From NCBI GenBank assembly GCA_046091285.1, contig JBJTBH010000086.1, positions 1 to 9,505 on the forward strand: DNA of 9,505 nt. Direction: 5' to 3'. Positions 1 through 7,354 of this stretch are shown one piece after another (the stretch's first letter is position 1; each line of letters starts with the position of its first letter). This DNA is from CAIXOZ01 sp046091285. Its GTDB lineage: Bacteria; Cyanobacteriota; Cyanobacteriia; PCC-6307; Cyanobiaceae. Made by a program: the position numbers and the translations under genes. The notes under the pieces are model-generated. The model saw only the letters and a list, made by a program, of their open reading frames with translations, was not told where the DNA came from and searched no databases.

Positions 1-48
1 CCGTTCTCGGCCGAGGGGCGTCAGCCGAGCATTCGGGTGGGTATGCAT
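1..48 (-). CDS. IS481-family transposase, N-terminal fragment cut by window edge
   Basis: Only the first 16 residues are present, MHTHPNARLTPLGRER. IS481-family DDE transposases often begin with a THxxARLTPxGR-type stretch just before an N-terminal helix-turn-helix; IS481 itself starts MNTHKHARLT. The helix-turn-helix and the DDE catalytic core would lie to the left of the window. No Shine-Dalgarno site precedes the ATG. Instead the 3' arm of a perfect inverted repeat ends one base before it. The call rests on a short match recalled from memory, supported by the IS-like terminus next to it. Confidence 0.65.
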   Translation of the reverse strand, partial: MHTHPNARLTPLGRER

Positions 49-104
49 GGGGTGTGAGCTCAGGGGACGGGGGTGACACACCGACCCTGACGAGCTCACA
101 CCCC
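49..104 (-). repeat. 13-bp perfect inverted repeat in the IS leader
   Basis: GGGGTGTGAGCTC at 49-61 is exactly complementary to GAGCTCACACCCC at 92-104. The stem can be lengthened by pairing AGGG (62-65) with CCCT (85-88) across a small bulge. It lies between the IS end and the transposase start and touches the start codon. In a long transcript entering from outside the element it would form a stable hairpin next to the transposase start. IS10 and IS50 use a similar arrangement to block translation of read-through transcripts. The pairing is seen directly; the role is inferred. Confidence 0.6.
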
Positions 105-137
105 TTTGTCAGCTGAACAACCTGCTGGGACTACACA

Positions 138-3100
138 TCTATGTCACTGGTGGAACCAAGAAAGGTGCAAATGGCGAATCTGGCCTCAATGACTCGGATG
201 TCTTTGCAGCTGCCATCTCTGCAGAAGGGCAGAAACTCTGGTACAAGAACTACGGGATAGGCATTCACGAAATCGGTTCAACGGCAGTTCTCGATGCAAA
301 TGGAAATATTCTCTTAGAAGGACGTGTCAGCGAGGTCAATGATGGCTACTCCTTCATTAAAGATGTTCCAAACTTTTATGGTGCGGAATTTTCTGGAGGG
401 TGGCGCGGATTCCAACTGAGAATCAATCCTGCTGATGGAACTGTAGCGAAGGCATACACAACGGGGTCAGGAAATTCTGGCGGAGGTCCCATTGCCATGG
501 ATCGCAGTCGAAATATTGCTTTTGTAGCAGGTTACACTTTCGGCGCTGTCAACGGTGTCAATTCCGTTGGAAATGGTGACCCTAACGGCGCCAATACCTA
601 TCTGATCGCCAGGAACGAAACGACAGGAGCCATCCTGTGGACTCGAATGGAGAACTGGATGCGATCCAATGTGGTTGCTCAGGAATCCGAGGACGCCATC
701 TACCTGGTAGACAAAGGAAACCTTGAAAAGGTCAATGTCACGACCGGTCAAACGATCTGGTCCAAGGCACTTGCAAACACGCACTATGTCTTATCACCTA
801 TTGCTGGTGGTGGTGTTCTTCTGTCAGAGAGTGAGAGCAGTGGATCTCTCGTCATTCGTCGATTTGATGCCAACGGCAATGAGGCTGGTTCCCAGGTCAT
901 TTCACATGCAGGAAAACTCTACCCTCGCACCTTCATCGAGCGAGGAGACGGAACCATCCAGATTTCAGGGACTACATCAGGAGCGATCACAGTTCCAACA
1001 GGCACCACAGTAGTCAACCAGATACAAACAGGAAATGACTCTTTCGTGCTACAGATCAACAGTGCTTTCTCGGTAGCACCAAAAGACACTCGCCCTGTCG
1101 TTCGCGGCAACTCCCTCTACACCATCGTCGATGGTCCTTCCTGGACGCAGGCAGAAGCGAACTCGGTGAAGCTTGGCGGGAACTTGGTGACGGTCAATGA
1201 CAAGAATGAAGTCAATTATCTGGTTCAGAATTTTGAATTTTCTAAAGTGGGAATATTCAAAAGAACACCTCCTGCCGATCCAGCATGGAATCAGTATTGG
1301 ATTGGGTTAAATCGTAAGTCCGGTAGCTGGTCATGGGTTAGTGGCGACCTCAGCAGCTTTCGATTCTTCGGACCAAAAGAACCATATAACGGTCAACCAG
1401 TAGCAGCAATGAATGTCTTCCCAGAAGGAACCTATTCTGGTGACTGGTGGGGATCAGTATCTGGATCACGGGTCGATAGTTTAGATAATGATGCATCTGG
1501 AAGGTACGGAATCTCCGAAACCCCCTTCATCCGCCGTGGTGATTCCGCCTATGTGATCGTTCAGGGTCCCACCTGGGAAGAGGCAGAAGCCAATGCCGTC
1601 AAACTGGGTGGTCATTTGGTGACGATCAATGATGCGGAAGAGAATGAGTGGATCGTCAAGAACTATTCTAACAGCATTAATCAGGCGTTATACATCGGAC
1701 TACACAAGTCAGCTGACGGGAGTTGGACATGGTTCGACAGCACTGAGGCCAATTCGTACATAAACTGGACTGCCGGAGCGCCAAGCCCGGGACCAGTCTC
1801 CGCCGAGATCATTCTCAAAGATTTAGGATGGGCGCATGACGCTAATCCTGTCGGATTTCATAACAACGCCCCAAGTCCAAGTCCCTATGCTTCATGGGGA
1901 CTTGCGGAAATCAAACTCGCCCCCAACAATCAACCCACAGGAACCCCAACACTCTCAGGGACCTTCAAAGCGGGTCAAGTCATCACCATCGACAAGACCC
2001 CCATTCAAGACACAGATAACTTCACTGGATACACACCGACCTACAACTACTCCTGGGAAGTTTCCAGCAACGGCACCACCTGGACTCCATTAACCACCAC
2101 CGACGCCACCGATCACAACACCACCTACACGCTCACCACCGCAGAAGTCGGCAAGCAGGTTCGTGGGGTGGTGAATTATCTCGATGGTTATGGGACGACG
2201 GAACACCTTCCCTCCGCCGCAGCCCAGGTTCAGGCGGCTCCACGGATCACACGCACACTCAGTCTTCCCGCCGCCCTCATCGCCAGGGTCGGTGACGTGA
2301 TCGAGCTGCCGATTCACATCGACCAGATGCAGGATCTCCAGGCCATCGATCTCTCGCTCGACGCCTCGCTGTTCACGCTTCCAGCCACCGGCCCCCTGAT
2401 TCAATCCACTGCCCTCACCGCCGACTGGAGCTTCGACGCCAATCTCATCAGCACCACCGACAACCTGCGGATCTCGGGCTTCTCCAGCCTCCCGCTCGCC
2501 TCCGGAGCCGGTGATCTCGCCCTGCTGCGTCTCCAGGTCAAAGGCACCGCCCCCCGTGGCCCCCAGGCCCTCGATCTGCTCAGCGCCGCGCTCAACGAAA
2601 ACGACATCCCCACCGTCCTGGTCGATGGTGGCCTGACGATCACCGCACCGACCCTCGCGATCGCTCCCAACCTCTCGGTCCAGGTCGGTGCCTCCGTGGA
2701 TATTCCGATCACCATCGATGACGCCACGGGGCTGCAATCTCTGGATCTGCTGCTCTCCTACGACTCCGCCCACTTCACCGTGCCCGACGCAGGCGCCCTG
2801 GTCGGCAGCACCGCCCTCAGCACCGGCTGGACCTTCACCGGCCATCTGATCAGCGCCGGCCTGCTCCGGATCTCCGGGTATGGCACCACCCCCCTCAACG
2901 GCGGTGCCGGTCCCCTGCTCGATCTCCATCTCACCGCACATCCCGGGATTCTGCCCGCTGCCACCCTCCTGGATCTCATCAGTGCCTCGCTCAATGAAGG
3001 CAGCCTGACGGCTGATCTGATCGATGGCACCGTGCAGCTCCTGCCGCCCACCTTCCAGGTGCTCGGAATACGGCAGCTGGCCAGTGGGGTGGCCCTTCGT

Positions 3101-4108
3101 CTCTCGGAAGCTCCCGATCTGACGCGCCTCAACCTTTACGACGGCCAGGACACCTCCAGCGATCAGCCGGATCTTCACCTCAGCCGCAGCGATGGTTCCC
3201 CCATCGATCGCCTCTCCCTGCACTGGCAGGCCAGCAGCAGCGAGCTCTACCTCCTGCGCACCGACTCCCTCACCGGCCTCGCCGGCGGGACAGCAATCAG
3301 CAGTGATCTCCTGACCGGCAGCGATGACACCCTCACCCTCGTGATCGATTCACGCCCGGATGGCCTGATCTCGGCCGCCAAGGCGGAGCTTCTCGATGGC
3401 AACAGCGATGGCCTCAGCGGTGATCCCTTCTCCTGGTCCTTCGCACACACGCCACCGACCCAACGGATCGCCATTCCCGATACCGCCCGAGGTCCTGGGC
3501 AGGCCCTGGGTCTCAATCGCACCCCGCAGAGCATCAACGGCCTGCCCGTTCTGCTCTCCACCGCCACCGCACTGACGCAGCTCACCGGCACCCTCAGCCT
3601 CGATGCCGCCACCTTCACCGCCATCACCCTGACCCAAGGCAGGGATCTTCCCGCCGATTGGACCCTGACGGTGCAACACACCACCCCAGGGGTGCTCACC
3701 TACAGCGTCTCCGGCGCCACCTCCATCAGCGGCAGCGATCGTGAACTGTTCCGCCTCGACGCCCTCATCTCCGCCTCCGCCGCCTACCGAAGCTCCAGCC
3801 TGATTCAGGTCACGGCCACCTCCCCACAGGCCCCGACCCTCAGCTTCGCCAGCGATCCAGGCCTGGTGCTCGTGGCCTACAGCGGTGATGTCACCGGCAA
3901 CGGCACCCTCAGCAGCCTCGATGCCTCCCGGATTCAGAGAGTGGTCGTCGGTCTCGACAGCGGATTCGATCCCTTCGATCGCTTCACCCCCACCCTTCTC
4001 GGTGACACCACCGGCAACGGCAGCCTCTCCTCCCTCGATGCCTCCCGCCTCCAGCAGATGATCGTCGGCCTGCCGGTGACCTCCTTCCCCACACTCCCCA
4101 GCGCCTGA
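138..4108 (+). CDS. Giant modular surface protein: beta-propeller, C-type lectin-like x2, cohesin-like x3, dockerin (5'-truncated)
   Basis: The frame is open from 77 to the stop at 4106-4108, but 77-137 lies in the IS end and the native start is lost. The first ATG is at 497, preceded by GGAGG at 482-486, so a 1,203-aa product could still be made; it would have no signal peptide. Numbering from that ATG, the order is: propeller-like repeats (IYVTGGT, LWYKNYG, ILWTRM) to about residue 195; two C-type-lectin-like domains at about 200-340 and 342-475 (WTQAEANSVKLGG, WEEAEANAVKLGGHLV, YWIGL, YIGL); an Ig-like domain at 476-580; cohesin-like domains at 583-714 and 715-849; an SbsA-like Ig linker with LNLYDGQD at 850-985; a third cohesin-like domain at about 988-1110; and a dockerin at 1128-1192. 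The lectin domains lack the usual cysteines. Sugar binding and surface location are inferred. Codon use changes near 2200. Confidence 0.75.
482..499 (+). promoter_or_regulatory. Shine-Dalgarno-like site before the first surviving ATG of the truncated gene
   Basis: GGAGGT at 482-487 lies 9-10 bases before the ATG at 497-499. Within the open frame from 77 there is no earlier ATG, GTG or TTG. The ATG falls inside the propeller-like region, so it is probably not the original start. It could serve as a fortuitous restart after the IS insertion. Confidence 0.35.
1091..1921 (+). repeat. Tandem duplicated C-type-lectin-like domains within the giant gene
   Basis: Two successive units of about 430 and 400 bp encode alignable domains. 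Each starts with R-G-(N/D)-S-x-Y followed by a G-P-(S/T)-W-x-x-A-E-A-N segment, then K-L-G-G-(N/H)-L-V-T-(V/I)-N-D and an I-G-L strand followed by W-S-W or W-T-W. The DNA is clearly related but diverged, so the duplication is not recent. Neither unit has the paired cysteines of vertebrate C-type lectins, which is usual for bacterial members. Confidence 0.7.
2657..2664. repeat. HIP1 octamer
   Basis: GCGATCGC lies inside the second cohesin-like domain. This palindrome is over-represented in many cyanobacterial genomes. A second copy is at 4184-4191 in the hydrolase gene. Both fall in GC-rich parts, none in the AT-richer first half of the giant gene. Confidence 0.85.
3884..4072 (+). repeat. Dockerin type I duplicated calcium-loop motifs
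   Basis: Two 24-residue motifs at 3884-3955 and 4001-4072 are nearly identical: GDVTGNGTLSSLDASR... and GDTTGNGSLSSLDASR..., both ending VGL. Their starts are 117 bp apart. They match the F-hand repeats of type I dockerins (typical GDVNGDGxVNSxD), with Asp at loop positions 1 and 12 and Asn at position 5. The acidic residue usual at position 5 is replaced by Asn in both copies. The residues at the partner-recognition positions are the same in both copies. This allows the symmetric two-way cohesin binding known for cellulosomal dockerins. Confidence 0.85.
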
Positions 4109-4143
4109 CACCTCCCCCCACCGGGCTGCACCACTGCCGCCGC

Positions 4144-5061
4144 CTACGGCGCCGAGCCTCCGCACGCCTGAAGCACGGAGCGGGCGATCGCCGGCAGAAG
4201 GGTGGTGTCGGCGGCGGCCGCCGCGCCCGCGCTCATCACCACCACCAGGAACGGCGTGCCCGGCGGCGGGGCGATATAAGCCGCATCGTGGCGGGCCTGG
4301 CTCATCCACCCCGCCTTGCTCCACAGGCGGCTCTCCACCGGCACCCCCTCACCCAGAAAGCCATCCACCTGGTTCTCGGGATCAAGGACGCGGCCGCCTG
4401 GATCCAACGAACGCCGCAGCAGCGCCTGCATCCGCAGACCGGCCGGTGGTGACACCAACGTCGACGTCATCACCCCATGCAGCAACCGGGCCGTGGCATC
4501 GGTGCTGAGGCGGTTGCGATTCTCCAGCCGCTCGCCATAAAAAATCCGCTCCCGCCCGAACGGTCCATCACCCCAGGTCTTCTGGCAGGCATTACAGCCC
4601 CGCAGCTCCGGCCACTGCAACGACGCCAACCAGCCATTCACCAGCTGCCGCTGGCTCTCCCAGGCGGCCGCCTCCGGCGGTCGCAGCTCCGGGCCGCTGG
4701 TGGTGCCACTGAGACGATCCACCACATAGCCGGTGGCGTCATTGCTCGAATCCTGGATCATCGCCGCCAGGGCCCGGCGCAATTCCGGCTCCTCCCGCAA
4801 CCATCCCCGCTGCAGCCAGGCCTCAGCCGCCACCAGATACACCAGCTTGATCACGCTGGCGGGATAGCGCAGAACGTCGCCGCCATGGCTCGCCCCCCGC
4901 AGCGGCAGACTCCGGTCCACCTCACCGCTGAGTGAGCGATCAACCAGCAGCCAGGTGATCGACAGCTGCTCCCTCAGCCCCGGACGGCCCGCCGCCTCCA
5001 GCCGTGCCACCAGCTGCCCCAGGGTTTCGGACATCGCCCGATCCGGGCTATAGAACGCCAT
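4144..5061 (-). CDS. Class A beta-lactamase-like serine hydrolase
   Basis: The protein has 305 residues and the serine beta-lactamase/DD-peptidase fold signature. S69-V-I-K72 gives the SxxK nucleophile motif. S105-S-N107 gives the SxN motif. K249-A-G251 is in the place of KTG. A segment R-L-S-T-D-A-T-A-R-L-L matches the region after the omega loop. No signal peptide is seen, although secreted enzymes of this class have one, so the site of action is unclear. A C-N-A-C pair (156-159) is unusual. I chose the ATG at 5061 because the longer start at 5169 would overlap the divergent peptidase gene by about 90 bp; an ATG at 5034 is also possible. The neighbouring NlpC/P60 gene fits peptidoglycan-related work. 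True beta-lactamase activity cannot be judged from the sequence. Confidence 0.8.
   Translation of the reverse strand: MAFYSPDRAMSETLGQLVARLEAAGRPGLREQLSITWLLVDRSLSGEVDRSLPLRGASHGGDVLRYPASVIKLVYLVAAEAWLQRGWLREEPELRRALAAMIQDSSNDATGYVVDRLSGTTSGPELRPPEAAAWESQRQLVNGWLASLQWPELRGCNACQKTWGDGPFGRERIFYGERLENRNRLSTDATARLLHGVMTSTLVSPPAGLRMQALLRRSLDPGGRVLDPENQVDGFLGEGVPVESRLWSKAGWMSQARHDAAYIAPPPGTPFLVVVMSAGAAAAADTTLLPAIARSVLQACGGSAP
4184..4191. repeat. HIP1 octamer
   Basis: GCGATCGC within GGCGATCGCC near the 3' end of the leftward serine hydrolase gene. It is the second copy of this cyanobacterial palindrome in the window. Confidence 0.85.
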
Positions 5062-5077
5062 CACAGCCGCAGCAGCA
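5035..5077. promoter_or_regulatory. Divergent promoter region between hydrolase and peptidase genes
   Basis: The interval between the divergent starts is very short (16 bp from the ATG at 5061, 43 bp from the one at 5034). GCTATAGA at 5047-5054 can be read as a -10 box on either strand: TATAGA for the rightward gene, with a weak TTTCGG at -35 (5025-5030, 18-bp spacer), or TATAGC for the leftward gene. No strong -35 box or Shine-Dalgarno site is visible. If the leftward gene uses this box, the 5034 start would be nearly leaderless. Confidence 0.25.
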
Positions 5078-5845
5078 ATGGCGAGACTATCGAGGCTCGA
5101 ACCGGGGACTCCGGCGGCGCCGGAACTGCTGCAACCGGGAACAACCTGGCGCCTCCAGGCCGCGGTCAACGGCTACGAACGCCCCTCCGGCCACAGCCTC
5201 GCCACCCAGGCCGGTCCCGGCCGGCACCTGCGACTCCTCCCTCCACCCTCCTGGCCGATCACCCCGCCAGGCTCCGGTCGCCGCTGGGTGCAGCTGCTGG
5301 AAGACGGCTACCGCTGCTGGCTCCACGCCGGCGATCTGCTCGGTATCGCCGTGGCGGCCCCAGAACCGCGACCCCGGATGTTCAACGCCACCCTGATCCG
5401 TGCGCATCAGCCGGCGGTGCTCGCCTGGGCCCTGGCCGCCCGCCGGATTCCCAATCGCTACCTCTGGGGCGGCTGCCTGGGCCCCGATTTCGATTGCTCC
5501 GGTCTGATTCAGGCCGCCTTCGCGGCCTCCGGCATCTGGATTCCCCGTGATGCCTACCAACAGGAACGCTTCTGCCAGCCGCTCGCTGTCCGGCCCGGCG
5601 ACCATCGCCTGCTGGTCCCCGGCGATCTGATCTTCTTCGGGACCCCACAGCGCTGCACCCATGTCGGTCTGCATCTGGAGGACGGCCACTACCTGCACAG
5701 CTCCGGAGCCGCCCATGGCCGCGATGGCCTCGGCATCGACAACCTCAGCCCGCGAAACAGCGATCCGGTGAGCACCCACTACCGGAACCAGCTGCGCGGC
5801 GCGGGGCGCCTGCTGCGCAGCCATGACGGGAGCACGCTTCCGTAG
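5078..5845 (+). CDS. NlpC/P60 (C40) cell-wall peptidase
   Basis: This 255-residue protein resembles the cyanobacterial gamma-D-glutamyl-L-diamino acid endopeptidases, which cut the stem peptide of peptidoglycan fragments. Residues 20-95 fit the N-terminal bacterial SH3-type domain, ending W-V-Q-L-L-E-D-G-Y-x-x-W-L. Residues 105-245 are the NlpC/P60 domain. The nucleophile is C140 in DFDCSGLIQ, preceded by YLWGG. The other triad members are H195 (THVGLHL) and H207 (YLHSSG). The His-to-His spacing of 12 equals that of the Nostoc/Anabaena enzymes of known structure (Cys126, His176, His188, from memory). No signal peptide is seen, which agrees with a muropeptide-recycling role in the cytoplasm. 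The glycosyltransferase gene follows closely and may be cotranscribed. Confidence 0.9.
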   Translation: MARLSRLEPGTPAAPELLQPGTTWRLQAAVNGYERPSGHSLATQAGPGRHLRLLPPPSWPITPPGSGRRWVQLLEDGYRCWLHAGDLLGIAVAAPEPRPRMFNATLIRAHQPAVLAWALAARRIPNRYLWGGCLGPDFDCSGLIQAAFAASGIWIPRDAYQQERFCQPLAVRPGDHRLLVPGDLIFFGTPQRCTHVGLHLEDGHYLHSSGAAHGRDGLGIDNLSPRNSDPVSTHYRNQLRGAGRLLRSHDGSTLP

Positions 5846-5882
5846 CGTCGGTAGCGTCAACGGCAGCGCCGCAACCCAGCTG

Positions 5883-6854
5883 ATGCCAGACCCCGGCCCG
5901 CCGGCCCTTTCCGTGGTGGTGCCCCTTTACAACGAAGAGGACAGCCTTGAGCCGCTGGTGGACCGACTGCTGGCCAGCCTCCGGCCGCTGGATCTGGCCT
6001 TTGAGCTGGTGCTCGTCGATGACGGCTCCAGCGATGGCACGGCCGCACGCCTGGCCTCCCTGAGCCGACGGGTGCCGGAACTGGTGGCGGTGCTGCTGCG
6101 CCGCAATTACGGCCAGACCGCCGCGATGGCCGCCGGCTTCGCCACCAGCCGCGCCCCGGTGATCGTCACCCTCGATGGAGACCTTCAGAACGATCCGGCC
6201 GATATCCCGCTGCTGCTCAACACCCTGGAGCAGGGTTTCGATCTGGTCTGCGGCTGGCGTCAGAACCGCCAGGACCATGCGATCAGCCGCCTGCTGCCCT
6301 CCTGGCTTGCCAACCGCCTGATCGCCCGCGTCACCGGGGTGCGCCTGCATGACTACGGCTGCTCCTTGAAGGCCTACCGGCGGGAACTGCTTGATGACCT
6401 CAACCTCTACGGCGAGCTGCATCGCTTCCTGCCGGCCCTGGCCGCGATCGAAGGCGCCCGGATCACCGAGGTGCCGGTGCATCACGAGGCCCGCCGCTAT
6501 GGCCAGAGCAAATACGGCATCGATCGCACCTTCCGGGTGCTGATGGATCTGCTCACGGTCTGGTTCATGAAACGCTTCCTGACCCGACCGATGCATGGCT
6601 TCGGGTTCTGGGGACTGGCCGCGATCACCCTCGGGGTGCTGATCAATCTCTGGTTGCTGGGCGTCAAGGTGTTCACCCATGCCGCGATCGGCACCCGGCC
6701 CCTGCTGATGGTCGGGGTGCTGGCGATCCTGAGCGGCATCCAGTTCCTCTGCTTCGGCCTGCTGGCGGAACTGCAGATGCGCACCTATCACGAAAGCCAG
6801 GGCCGCCCGATCTACCGCGTGCGCGAAACGTTGCGCGGTGCCGTCAACGCCTGA
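5883..6854 (+). CDS. GtrB/DPM1-like family 2 glycosyltransferase with two C-terminal membrane helices
   Basis: This 323-residue protein has a family 2 glycosyltransferase domain of the kind that moves a sugar from a nucleotide donor to a polyprenyl phosphate at the inner face of the membrane. The strand SVVVPLYNEEDS starts at residue 10. The donor-binding VDDGSSD lies at 45-51. D98-G-D100 is the metal-binding DxD. RRNYGQTAAMAAGF at 73-86, HDYGCSLKAYR at 156-166 and RYGQSKYG at 205-212 are typical of this subfamily. Two hydrophobic helices follow, at about 238-262 and 273-297. The sugar and the final acceptor are unknown. I chose the ATG at 5883, just before the domain; an ATG at 5823 would add 20 residues and overlap the peptidase gene by 23 bp. 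The 3' end overlaps the convergent HEAT gene by 43 bp. Confidence 0.88.
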   Translation: MPDPGPPALSVVVPLYNEEDSLEPLVDRLLASLRPLDLAFELVLVDDGSSDGTAARLASLSRRVPELVAVLLRRNYGQTAAMAAGFATSRAPVIVTLDGDLQNDPADIPLLLNTLEQGFDLVCGWRQNRQDHAISRLLPSWLANRLIARVTGVRLHDYGCSLKAYRRELLDDLNLYGELHRFLPALAAIEGARITEVPVHHEARRYGQSKYGIDRTFRVLMDLLTVWFMKRFLTRPMHGFGFWGLAAITLGVLINLWLLGVKVFTHAAIGTRPLLMVGVLAILSGIQFLCFGLLAELQMRTYHESQGRPIYRVRETLRGAVNA

Positions 6855-7288
6855 AGACCGCCAGGTGCCGCTGAACGGCCCCGGAAGCGCTCCAGGGCCT
6901 GGGCTGCCGCCAGGGCCACCCTCGGATCCGGATCATGGCGACCGCGACGCAGCAACGGCAGCACCGCCCGTTGCCCCCAGCGGCCGGACGCCTGCATCGC
7001 CCGCAGACGATCGCTGTCGGAGCCGCGCGACCAGCGCTCAAGCTGCCGGAGAAAGCGGTGGCGTTCGGCGGCTGTGCGCGGCAGGGGCAGCACCGGCTCG
7101 ATCAGGACGGCCGGAGCTTTGGGCTCCGCCTCAGGCTCGGGTCGCAGCACCCGGACGATCTGCTCGCGATTGAGGGCGGCGACCGCAGCGGTGTCCTGTC
7201 GGGAGCTGAGTCGCGGCCGCGGACGACCCAGCAACCAGAGGACGACGAGCAGGGCAGCGGCGCCGGCGGCAGAGAGCGTGGGAGGCAT
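6812..7288 (-). CDS. Membrane-anchored HEAT-repeat protein
   Basis: The 158-residue product starts with a hydrophobic segment (residues 5-20, AAGAAALLVVLWLLG) followed by basic residues (RPRPR), so it is probably a single-pass membrane anchor. A proline- and glutamate-rich stretch (49-70) then acts as a linker. Residues 92-136 form one or two HEAT-type helical hairpins: RLRAMQASGRWGQRAVLPLLRR, then DPDPRVALAAAQALERF. HEAT repeats bind other proteins, and in cyanobacteria some act on phycobilins as lyases; this protein is far too short for a classic lyase. The tail overlaps the glycosyltransferase gene by 43 bp, tail to tail. The start is divergent from psaI across 92 bp. Its role, including any link to photosystem I, is unknown. 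Confidence 0.7.
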   Translation of the reverse strand: MPPTLSAAGAAALLVVLWLLGRPRPRLSSRQDTAAVAALNREQIVRVLRPEPEAEPKAPAVLIEPVLPLPRTAAERHRFLRQLERWSRGSDSDRLRAMQASGRWGQRAVLPLLRRGRHDPDPRVALAAAQALERFRGRSAAPGGLQALTAPRNVSRTR

Positions 7289-7315
7289 CCGGATTGAACT
7301 TTTATGTCGCCCACT

Positions 7316-7347
7316 GGAGGCCGATCAGGAGCGATCGGTGGGCCTCC
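7316..7347. promoter_or_regulatory. Inverted repeat in the gap between the HEAT gene and psaI
   Basis: GGAGGCC at 7316-7322 is complementary to GGCCTCC at 7341-7347. Inside it CCGATC (7321-7326) pairs with GATCGG (7333-7338) around a 6-base loop. An 11-bp stem with a four-base bulge (7339-7342) can form. It lies upstream of psaI and is not followed by a T run, so it is not a typical terminator. It could be a regulator-binding site or a leader structure. Confidence 0.4.
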
Positions 7348-7348
7348 T

Positions 7349-7354
7349 TACAGT
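7349..7354 (+). promoter_or_regulatory. Possible -10 box of the psaI-psaL transcript
   Basis: TACAGT fits the minimal TAnnnT pattern common at cyanobacterial -10 boxes. It would start transcription near 7361, about 20 bases before the psaI ATG. No convincing -35 box is visible 17 bp upstream, where the inverted repeat lies. Confidence 0.25.

Larger units (their letters stand above)
1..137 (-). mobile_element. IS481-family insertion sequence, transposase-proximal end (partial)
   Basis: Two signs agree. On the minus strand an ATG at 48-46 opens 16 codons to the window edge that read like the N-terminus of IS481-family transposases (MxTHxxARLTPLGRxR). The minus strand from 137 to 117 also resembles the Bordetella IS481 terminal repeat as I remember it: it starts TGTG and ends AGGTTGT, with about 15 of 21 positions alike. 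The 89 bp from end to start codon is close to IS481. The lectin/cohesin gene starts directly to the right, so the element appears inserted in that gene. The other end and the target duplication (which would start TCTATG at 138) lie outside the window. The outer boundary was placed by eye. Confidence 0.7.

Noticed and set aside
77..137. In-frame extension of the giant gene upstream of 138
   Set aside because: It has no start codon, begins right after a stop at 74-76 and lies in the IS-like end, so it is probably not native coding sequence.
2090..3223. Long minus-strand open frame (377 codons) opposite the cohesin region
   Set aside because: Its translation is low-complexity G, E and A-rich with no domain; it is a by-product of the GC-rich codon pattern of the plus-strand gene.
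3350..4324. Minus-strand open frame (324 codons) over the dockerin end
   Set aside because: Same low-complexity glycine-rich translation, and it overlaps two better-supported genes.
5062..5169. Longer start (5169) for the serine hydrolase
   Set aside because: It would run about 90 bp into the divergent peptidase gene and adds no recognisable signal peptide or domain.
5087..6791. Minus-strand open frames opposite the peptidase and glycosyltransferase
   Set aside because: Both plus-strand genes have complete catalytic motifs; the antisense translations have none.
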